Assembly: GCA_030017935.1 (NCBI GenBank)
Contig: JASEGF010000089.1
Span: 1 to 7,176 of the forward strand
Direction: 5' to 3'
Length of the DNA stretch: 7,176 nucleotides
From: Bacteroidales bacterium
Lineage (GTDB): Bacteria > Bacteroidota > Bacteroidia > Bacteroidales > DTU049
The notes beneath the pieces are model-generated. The model was not told where the DNA came from, ran no database searches, and saw nothing but the letters and a program-made list of their open reading frames with translations. Position numbers and translations under genes: made by a program. Positions within the stretch are counted from its first letter, which is position 1, and the number at the start of each line of letters is the position of its first letter. Below, one piece after another: positions 1-4,953 of the stretch.

Positions 1-3000
1 ATGGATTATTACCTACATGGAATTGTATTTTTGTAATGGGTCCTTTAATATTTAGTTCATCAGCAGTATAAAGCATTGCTCCATAAGAATAATTAAAATA
101 CCCGTTAAATGGTAAATAATTAGTAGTACTAGTTCCTGTACCTACAGTAGTAGAACCTGAGAACAAAGTTTCAGCAGCTACATAATAAGATGTAGTGTCT
201 GATATCAAAGGTGTAGTGAATGGTGAACCAGTGTATAGTGAGGTACCTCCATTGGGCACATCATACCATACTATATCAGCTCCAGTGGTAGCAGTAGCAG
301 ACAAGGTAGCTTGTCCAGCACCACATAAGGTATCAGGTGTTGTAGATAATATTTTGTTAAGAAAATCTATTTGTACCGGTGTAGATTCAACTGTTTCTGG
401 TCCATTCAGGCAAGTTACCTCGCATTTGTAATATTTAGATTCTGTAAATACGAAGCTATATGTGCTATTAGTAGCTCCAGTTATATTAGTATAAGATATT
501 CCATCAGTAGACTCCATCCATTGATAGCTAACACCAGTACCTGGTGTAGCATTTTGTAAGCTAAGATTAATAGTTTCTTCATAACAAGCTGGATTGTTGC
601 TTGCCACAGTATTACCAGGATTTGGAGTAGTACAAGTAAAGCTTGGAATACCCTCAAACTCATCAGCACCCATATCTGGAGCTATACCTGTGCCAGTGTA
701 ACCAGTAGCACCAAATCTAAGATCTCCATCATAGTCTGTATCAATACCAGCAACTACAATGCCACCACTTTCTACACCTGTTGACACATCTGTTTTAATG
801 TGTAAATCATAAGGAGCAGTAGAATTATTCATAAATGGAGGCATACCAGTAATAGATACACTCTCTCGTGGTGAAACAAAAGTTTGGAAATCACTTAAAG
901 TCTGATATGGAGTAGTACCATCGTAATAAATCAAATTAGATGCACCGGGAGTACCAGCATAGAATAAATTATTATTACTACTATTATCATATTGTATTAA
1001 TGAAGTAGATGCACGACGCAAAGCAACTGTAAGACCAGTACCTGCGGGTATGCTATTATTCACTACTATATTATTTTGTAATTTAATAGTAGTAGGTGTG
1101 GTAGAGGCATAGATGCCAGATGTACCAAAATTAGCACCACTAGATGCTCCATCTAAATATATAGTATTATAGTAAACATTTTGAGTAGTACCATTATATA
1201 AATTTATACCAATTATTTGATTAGTACCACTAGATGATGGTGCATATAGCTCTGAAATGAAATTATTATATATGTTATTAGTAGTGCCACCATAAGCATA
1301 AATACCATAAACAGTGCCAGTAGTACCACTCGAATTTAAATTATATAATAAATTATTATACACATTAGTGGTAATTCCACTGTAAATTTGAATCCCATAA
1401 ACACTACCTGCCGAATTCAAATCAGTGATAGTATCATTATATATATTAGCAATAGCACCAGTAGCATTTGCTGCTGAATAAATGCCATTAATAATACCAC
1501 TAGTAGTAGTTATATTTTGTATTTTATTATTATAAATTTTCATATCCAGAGTAGTAGAGCCACCAGCATAAATACAATTAATATTACCACCATTAGTTAA
1601 TTGTTGAATAATGTTATTGTGAATATCTATTACCTTGCCATATGTAACATAAATACCATAAACAACACTTGAACCGCCAGTAATACCTTTTATTAGATTA
1701 TTATTATAATATCTTTTTGCTGCACTTGAAGCCCCACCATCTGTATCATAATATCCATAGAAAGTGATAGCTCCCGTTAAAGTAACATTATCTATTACAT
1801 TATTAGTAAAATATTTATTTACAGTAGAGTCTGAGCTACCATTAGAATAATAGAAATAAACTGTACCACCCGATACAGTTTTGTCTAGATAATCTACACG
1901 ATTACTATCTAGCATTTGGATACCATTAGGTTTTATAGTATTGTTAGCATTGATAAAATATACAGTACCTGAAGTATTTGTATTAATTTGGAAAATATTT
2001 TTCTTAAAATACTGATTTTTAGCAGCTCCTTGATGATAGATACCATAAACTGTTGAGGTATATGCAACATCAGATCCCAAGCCTCTGATAGTATCAGCTA
2101 TCACATAGTTTGTTACACTATCATTATAATTATCTAGATGTATCCCATAGATAGAAGCACTAGCAGCACTTCTTTTTAAGAAAATATTATTATTATTGAA
2201 ATTATTAACAATAGCAGAGCTAGTAGGCAGGGCGGCGCCTGTACCACTCACATGATGATAGATACCACGTAGAGTACCCGAAATCACAGTATTATCAGAG
2301 GTGAGTTTATTATTATTAACAGTAACATTCACTATACTATTAAGCAAGATGCCATTTACAGTACCTGAGACAGAATAATAGCCCGAGAAAGTGCCATTAT
2401 AACCATAAGTAATATTATTGTTATTTACAACAATATTTCTAGCCATATAGTCACCGGTAGCAGAGCCTACGAGCACTACTCCCATATTTACATTAGAAAT
2501 AGTATTATTTAGAATTTGAAGATTATTAAAAGCACCATTTAAGCTAGTAATATCAGCTCCACTTGTCATAGATGTAGCAGTATGTCTGCTATTAGCATAA
2601 ATACCGAAAGCATTTTGATAAAGTGCACCGAGAGTAATAGTATTATCGATGATAGTGCAGTTTTGAGGTCCATCATCAGGAGTAGCGTAGAATAGAGCAA
2701 TACCGAATTCAGTCATGTTATTAGATGCAGCAGTCGTAGTAGTATTAGCAGGGTTTTCCATCATCATAAAACCTCTGATAGTAATATAGTCGCCACCGAT
2801 GATTTTGAAAATAGCATCATTTATTTTACCTTCATCTTGTGGAGAGAAAGCAGTAACCATATTACCATTACCTTGAAAAATAATAGGTTTAGATGGATCT
2901 CCACTAGCTGTTATCACATAGCCACCAGCAGGAGCTGTTTGAGGATTGCCAGGTGCTACCATAATAGTAACACCACCATCACCTACACCTTGATGATTCA

Positions 3001-3133
3001 ACGAATCGATAGCTGCAGATAATGTAGGATACAGGGGATCACCAGATATTACTGTAATTACACCCTGTAGCTGCCCAAAGGCAAAAGATGCCCAGAACAG
3101 TGAAATTAAAATTAATAAAAATTGTTTCTTCAT
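1..3133 (-). CDS. Giant secreted beta-helix / Ig-like surface protein, N-terminal 1044 codons (3' end outside window)
   Basis: The minus frame is open without a stop from ATG at 3133 to the left edge. Residues 1-20 form a signal peptide (MKKQ, hydrophobic core, then ASFAFG before Q21). Residues 24-130 look like the cap seen before Bacteroidota beta-helices, with YPTLSAAIDSLN at 35-46 and YITIRGF at 116-122. Residues 140-750 are Asn/Thr/Gly/Tyr-rich with recurring GIY and YNN-I motifs, as expected for a right-handed parallel beta-helix. GADEF (822-826) marks its end. Residues 834-925 resemble an Ig-like domain (C850, W872, C904). Residues 930-988 resemble the Ig-like module common in this phylum, ending YYVAAE. 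Residues 989-1044 begin another recurrent module (VGTGTS, then ITKIQFHV). Such proteins are usually exported by T9SS through a C-terminal sorting domain; here that domain would lie outside the window, so T9SS is inferred. Likely role: cell-surface adhesion or glycan contact; no catalytic motif seen. No Shine-Dalgarno precedes the start. Confidence 0.85.
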   Translation of the reverse strand, partial: MKKQFLLILISLFWASFAFGQLQGVITVISGDPLYPTLSAAIDSLNHQGVGDGGVTIMVAPGNPQTAPAGGYVITASGDPSKPIIFQGNGNMVTAFSPQDEGKINDAIFKIIGGDYITIRGFMMMENPANTTTTAASNNMTEFGIALFYATPDDGPQNCTIIDNTITLGALYQNAFGIYANSRHTATSMTSGADITSLNGAFNNLQILNNTISNVNMGVVLVGSATGDYMARNIVVNNNNITYGYNGTFSGYYSVSGTVNGILLNSIVNVTVNNNKLTSDNTVISGTLRGIYHHVSGTGAALPTSSAIVNNFNNNNIFLKRSAASASIYGIHLDNYNDSVTNYVIADTIRGLGSDVAYTSTVYGIYHQGAAKNQYFKKNIFQINTNTSGTVYFINANNTIKPNGIQMLDSNRVDYLDKTVSGGTVYFYYSNGSSDSTVNKYFTNNVIDNVTLTGAITFYGYYDTDGGASSAAKRYYNNNLIKGITGGSSVVYGIYVTYGKVIDIHNNIIQQLTNGGNINCIYAGGSTTLDMKIYNNKIQNITTTSGIINGIYSAANATGAIANIYNDTITDLNSAGSVYGIQIYSGITTNVYNNLLYNLNSSGTTGTVYGIYAYGGTTNNIYNNFISELYAPSSSGTNQIIGINLYNGTTQNVYYNTIYLDGASSGANFGTSGIYASTTPTTIKLQNNIVVNNSIPAGTGLTVALRRASTSLIQYDNSSNNNLFYAGTPGASNLIYYDGTTPYQTLSDFQTFVSPRESVSITGMPPFMNNSTAPYDLHIKTDVSTGVESGGIVVAGIDTDYDGDLRFGATGYTGTGIAPDMGADEFEGIPSFTCTTPNPGNTVASNNPACYEETINLSLQNATPGTGVSYQWMESTDGISYTNITGATNSTYSFVFTESKYYKCEVTCLNGPETVESTPVQIDFLNKILSTTPDTLCGAGQATLSATATTGADIVWYDVPNGGTSLYTGSPFTTPLISDTTSYYVAAETLFSGSTTVGTGTSTTNYLPFNGYFNYSYGAMLYTADELNIKGPITKIQFHVGNNP
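1034..2278 (-). repeat. Array of about 13 diverged ~30-residue beta-helix repeats inside the adhesin
   Basis: The motif [V/I]-Y-G-I-Y or a variant recurs with the G-equivalent residue near 290, 330, 364, 393, 427, 460, 493, 520, 550, 580, 610, 642 and 673. Spacing is 27-40 residues, and exactly 30 between 520, 550, 580 and 610. About 12-15 residues later comes [I/V]-Y-N-N-x-I, followed by an N/S/G-rich turn. This is what one expects of successive two- or three-strand turns of a parallel beta-helix with Asn ladders. The copies are clearly related as protein but diverged as DNA, so this is an old array rather than a recent tandem expansion. Confidence 0.75.
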
Positions 3134-3174
3134 ATTTATTTGATATTTTGTGGGTTATTTTCCATTATTAAAAA

Positions 3175-3201
3175 AATAAATTTATTAACAATAAATTTAT
3201 T
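3175..3201. repeat. Two identical 12-bp perfect palindromes in the adhesin leader
   Basis: AATAAATTTATT, which is its own reverse complement, occurs at 3175-3186 and again at 3190-3201, with three bases (AAC) between them. The centre-to-centre distance is 15 bp. They lie just downstream of the predicted transcription start of the adhesin gene, where a dimeric repressor could bind or where the transcript could fold. The composition is all A/T, so chance is a real alternative. Confidence 0.4.
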
Positions 3202-3212
3202 TAAAATTAATG

Positions 3213-3243
3213 CAAATTTATATTAATTTTTTTAATAAACAAA
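3213..3243 (-). promoter_or_regulatory. Bacteroidota-type promoter of the adhesin gene
   Basis: On the minus strand TTTG (3243-3240) is followed by exactly 19 bases and then TAAATTTG (3220-3213). This matches the Bacteroidota primary-sigma consensus TTTG-N19-21-TAnnTTTG at every defined position and sits in the expected orientation. Transcription would begin near 3206, leaving a leader of about 70 bases before the ATG at 3133. The assignment rests on motif and spacing only, and the surrounding DNA is very AT-rich, which raises the chance of a fortuitous match. Confidence 0.65.
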
Positions 3244-3274
3244 TAAATTAATTTTTAAAAAATTAATTTTATTT
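3241..3274. repeat. AT-rich inverted repeat overlapping the -33 element
   Basis: The left arm at 3241-3256 and the right arm at 3257-3274 are reverse complements apart from one inserted T in the right arm and one extra A at the centre. The dyad abuts and partly overlaps the TTTG box (3240-3243) of the adhesin promoter. It could be an upstream activator site or simply low-complexity A/T DNA. Confidence 0.3.
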
Positions 3275-3298
3275 ATTATTGGACTGTCAAATATTAAC

Positions 3299-3338
3299 CA
3301 CAAAGTTCTCAAAGAATGCACAAAGAACACAAAGAATG
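3299..3338. repeat. Two tandem 20-bp copies of a CACAAAG repeat
   Basis: Positions 3299-3318 and 3319-3338 are tandem 20-mers that differ at three bases. Each contains two C(A/T)CAAAG or CACAAAG words, so the word recurs at 3299, 3308, 3319 and 3328, roughly every 10 bp. Similar CACAAAG-rich intergenic repeats are, to my knowledge, common in Bacteroidota genomes. The function is unknown. Confidence 0.6.
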
Positions 3339-3347
3339 ATAGAAATT

Positions 3348-3410
3348 TACCCCGTGAGATAACTACTATTATACTTTGAATGTATCTTTTATTTTATATC
3401 TCACTGGGTA
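3348..3410. repeat. 14-bp inverted repeat with 35-base spacer
   Basis: The left arm taccccgtgagata (3348-3361) and the right arm tatctcactgggta (3397-3410) are reverse complements at 13 of 14 positions. The spacer (3362-3396) is AT-rich with no gene. The arms are the most G/C-rich stretch in the neighbourhood, so the pairing is unlikely to be a composition effect. It may be a structured RNA or DNA hairpin or the ends of a tiny defunct element. Confidence 0.55.
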
Positions 3411-3412
3411 CA

Positions 3413-3450
3413 TTGTCTGAACTGGGATTTGTGGGATTAAAAGATTTTGG
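3413..3450. repeat. Single GGGATT-type repeat element (quasi-10-bp rhythm)
   Basis: The element starts with ttgtctgaactgggattt. The words gggatt, gggatt and agattt then recur about 10 bp apart. It resembles the widespread intergenic motif of the form TTGTCTGAAnnnGGATTnnnnGGATTAAAGGATTT that I recall from Bacteroidota genomes. Only one copy lies in the window, so its repeat nature cannot be shown from this sequence alone. Confidence 0.35.
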
Positions 3451-3472
3451 AAATTTTTTTTTCAGGGCTAAA

Positions 3473-3528
3473 GTATATAGTAGATAGTATATAGTAGATA
3501 GGGTATAGTAGATAGTAGATAGTAGAAA
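3473..3528. repeat. Heptanucleotide tandem repeat, eight units (GTAGATA)
   Basis: Positions 3473-3528 divide exactly into eight 7-mers: GTATATA, GTAGATA, GTATATA, GTAGATA, GGGTATA, GTAGATA, GTAGATA, GTAGAAA. Four are identical and the rest differ by one to three bases. It is a short sequence repeat that may vary in copy number by replication slippage. It is non-coding and about 340 bp upstream of the adhesin start. Confidence 0.8.
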
Positions 3529-3534
3529 ACTAAT

Positions 3535-3558
3535 GCTCATTTGTGTGCATTTGTGGAC
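3535..3558. repeat. Partial copy of the ATTTGTG repeat arm
   Basis: These 24 bases, from gctcatttgtg to tttgtggac, are identical to 3855-3878 in the right arm of the second full hairpin unit. The matching left (CCACAGATT) arm is absent, so this is a half-unit. Confidence 0.7.
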
Positions 3559-3639
3559 TAATTTACAACTAATATCCTACTAAACTCCTTATCTCATCAC
3601 TAATCACAAATCTTTAATTACCAATCAACCTTAATTTTG

Positions 3640-3678
3640 TATTTGTGTATATTTGTGTGCATTTGTGGACAATAAATA
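3640..3678. repeat. Partial copy of the ATTTGTG repeat arm with AATAAATA tail
   Basis: The word ATTTGTG appears three times at 10-bp spacing, ending in TTTGTGGACAATAAATA. Bases 3651-3678 are identical to 3859-3886 of the second full unit, while the 5' portion matches the first full unit. This is a second half-unit lacking the left arm. Confidence 0.7.
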
Positions 3679-3697
3679 TCTAAACTTCAATGTCTAA

Positions 3698-3785
3698 AAT
3701 TTCATCCACAGATTTTCACAAATTAACACTGATGATTTAGTTTTATTTGTGTATATTTGTGTTCATTTGTGGATTAATAAATAAC
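3698..3785. repeat. Composite hairpin repeat, unit 1
   Basis: This 88-bp unit begins aatttcatccacag and ends aataaataac. The left arm 3705-3732 and the right arm 3746-3773 are reverse complements at 20 of 28 positions around a 13-base loop. Each arm is built from three words spaced about 10 bp apart (CACAGATT / CACAAATT / CACTGAT on the left, ATTTGTG three times on the right). Read from the CDF gene, it would lie in that transcript's 3' region and could act as a terminator-like or stabilising hairpin. Confidence 0.75.
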
Positions 3786-3801
3786 GACGTGCAATATTTA
3801 T

Positions 3802-3888
3802 AATTTCATCCACAGATTTACACAAATTAACACAGATTATTTAGTTGTATTTGTGCTCATTTGTGTGCATTTGTGGACAATAAATAAC
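3802..3888. repeat. Composite hairpin repeat, unit 2
   Basis: This 87-bp direct copy of the unit at 3698-3785 starts 104 bp after it. The left arm 3809-3836 and the right arm 3850-3877 pair at 22 of 28 positions. Several differences between the units lie in the outer arms, yet both still pair. The unit ends about 47 bp downstream of the CDF stop codon, so CDF transcripts would reach it first. Confidence 0.75.
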
Positions 3889-3935
3889 AATTGGACAGGT
3901 AAAATAATATATATACAATAAACGCTATAGAATAC

Positions 3936-4847
3936 TTATTTTTTTACCTTACGATCTATTTTAATATCATTAAATGATGCAGGATCATCATTAGGTTCTA
4001 TGTGTGTGGTTACATTCACTGGAGTATCAAACATCTTTTCTATATTTTGCTCTAGCTCCTCGGCAAAGTCGTGAGCTTCTTTAATAGTCCAAAAATTGGG
4101 TACTAACAAATGTAATGAAATAAATATCCTCTGTCCAGCTTGTCTAGTCATCAACGAATGATAAGAAATATTTCTATCCTTAAAACTGTCTAAATAAGCG
4201 GATACCTTCTCTAAATCTGTATCAGAAATAGATGCATCCATCAATCCACTAACAGATTTATTGATAAGTTGATAACCAGTATAAATAATATTAATAGCTA
4301 CTAATATAGCAATTATAGGATCTAGAATATAAATATTTGTAAATTTGACAATTAAAATAGCAATTATCACTCCTGCTGATGTTATAACATCAGTCATTAA
4401 ATGTTTGCCATCAGCTTCTACAGCAATAGAATGATGTTTTTTCCCATTTTTAATAAGTATTATAGCTACAACTAAATTTATCAATGAGGCACCTACCGAA
4501 AATAATATACCTATATTTAAATTATCTAAAGGTCTAGGATGTATCAATCTCAATATTGCTGACCAAATGATACTGACAGCAGCTATAATAATTAATGCTC
4601 CTTCTATAGTGCTAGAAAAATATTCTGCTTTAGTATGTCCGAAATTATGACTTTTATCAGCAGGCTTGGCAGAAATTATTAACATTATCAATGCAACTAC
4701 GGCTCCAACTAAATTAACAATTGACTCTAATGCATCTGAATAAAATCCTACCGATCCAGTAATATAAAACGCATAAAACTTTAATAATATAGTAGATATA
4801 GCTGCACCAATAGATAGATAGATATATCGTTGAAATTTATTTTGCAT
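3936..4847 (-). CDS. Cation diffusion facilitator (CDF) family metal exporter
   Basis: This complete 303-residue inner-membrane protein is of normal CDF length and exports divalent metal (Zn, Fe, Mn or similar) by proton antiport. Six membrane segments are visible at about 8-30, 36-58, 80-101, 112-133, 152-168 and 172-192. GSVGFYSDALESIVNLVG (31-48) is the TM2 signature. HNFGH (67-71) and YFSSTIEGA (76-84) follow, and TM5 carries H149-xxx-D153 of the transport site. The TM2 half of the site reads E41-xxx-N45 rather than the more familiar H/D-xxx-D. I believe this variant is shared by a broad bacterial subfamily. The cytoplasmic C-terminal domain (about 205-290) has HSLMTRQAG (230-238), FISLHL (242-247), EAHDF (257-261) and HIEP (282-285), with H246, H259 and H282 as likely regulatory metal ligands. 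It diverges from the peptidase gene. Metal specificity cannot be read from the sequence. Confidence 0.93.
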   Translation of the reverse strand: MQNKFQRYIYLSIGAAISTILLKFYAFYITGSVGFYSDALESIVNLVGAVVALIMLIISAKPADKSHNFGHTKAEYFSSTIEGALIIIAAVSIIWSAILRLIHPRPLDNLNIGILFSVGASLINLVVAIILIKNGKKHHSIAVEADGKHLMTDVITSAGVIIAILIVKFTNIYILDPIIAILVAINIIYTGYQLINKSVSGLMDASISDTDLEKVSAYLDSFKDRNISYHSLMTRQAGQRIFISLHLLVPNFWTIKEAHDFAEELEQNIEKMFDTPVNVTTHIEPNDDPASFNDIKIDRKVKK

Positions 4848-4867
4848 TATAAAATAAATTTAAATTA

Positions 4868-4875
4868 CAAAAATA
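4868..4875 (-). promoter_or_regulatory. Putative -7 element for the CDF gene
   Basis: On the minus strand TATTTTTG (4875-4868) fits TAnnTTTG and ends 20 bases before the CDF start codon. No TTG or TTTG box lies 19-21 bases upstream, so only the -7 half is supported. The leader would be very short. Confidence 0.4.
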
Positions 4876-4929
4876 AAAAATTTTTTAGAATTATTCTAGC
4901 TTTATTAATTTTCAAAATCATTTTTTGAT

Positions 4930-4937
4930 TATTTTTG
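4930..4937 (+). promoter_or_regulatory. Putative -7 element for the M14 peptidase gene
   Basis: TATTTTTG fits TAnnTTTG and ends 16 bases before the ATG at 4954. No clear -33 TTTG lies at the right distance. It is the same octamer as the CDF element on the opposite strand, giving the 106-bp divergent region a roughly symmetrical layout. Confidence 0.4.
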
Positions 4938-4953
4938 CCATAAATAAAAATTT

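Larger units (their letters stand above)
3134..3935. other. Long non-coding interval: promoter region plus repeat island
   Basis: About 800 bases between the start of the adhesin gene and the stop of the CDF gene, both on the minus strand. No credible reading frame was found on either strand. The left 160 bases are almost pure A/T and hold the adhesin promoter and palindromes. From about 3299 to 3888 the sequence is a chain of short repeats of several kinds, listed separately. No tRNA, rRNA or known riboswitch fold was recognised. Positions 3560-3638 show nothing beyond AT-rich spacer. Confidence 0.8.

Noticed and set aside
195..431. Small plus-strand open frames at 195-431, 371-559 and 2837-3022
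   Set aside because: They lie antisense to the adhesin frame, start without any promoter or ribosome site, and have no recognisable protein character. They result from a long stop-poor gene on the other strand.
481..669. 62-codon minus-strand open frame
   Set aside because: It is out of phase with the adhesin frame, which reads through the same stretch as an Ig-like domain with conserved Cys and Trp.
1..3133. Frameshift or pseudogene in the adhesin
   Set aside because: Reading all codons from 3133 to the edge gave one continuous frame with consistent repeats and domain motifs and no internal stop.
3535..3888. CRISPR array
   Set aside because: The repeats are irregular in length and spacing, contain internal dyads with long arms, include half-units, and the intervals are AT-rich non-unique sequence. 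There are no cas genes nearby.
3281..3897. Insertion sequence or integron-like element
   Set aside because: No transposase or integrase frame exists in the interval and no terminal inverted repeats bound it. Only a possible short duplication of ATTGGAC is present.
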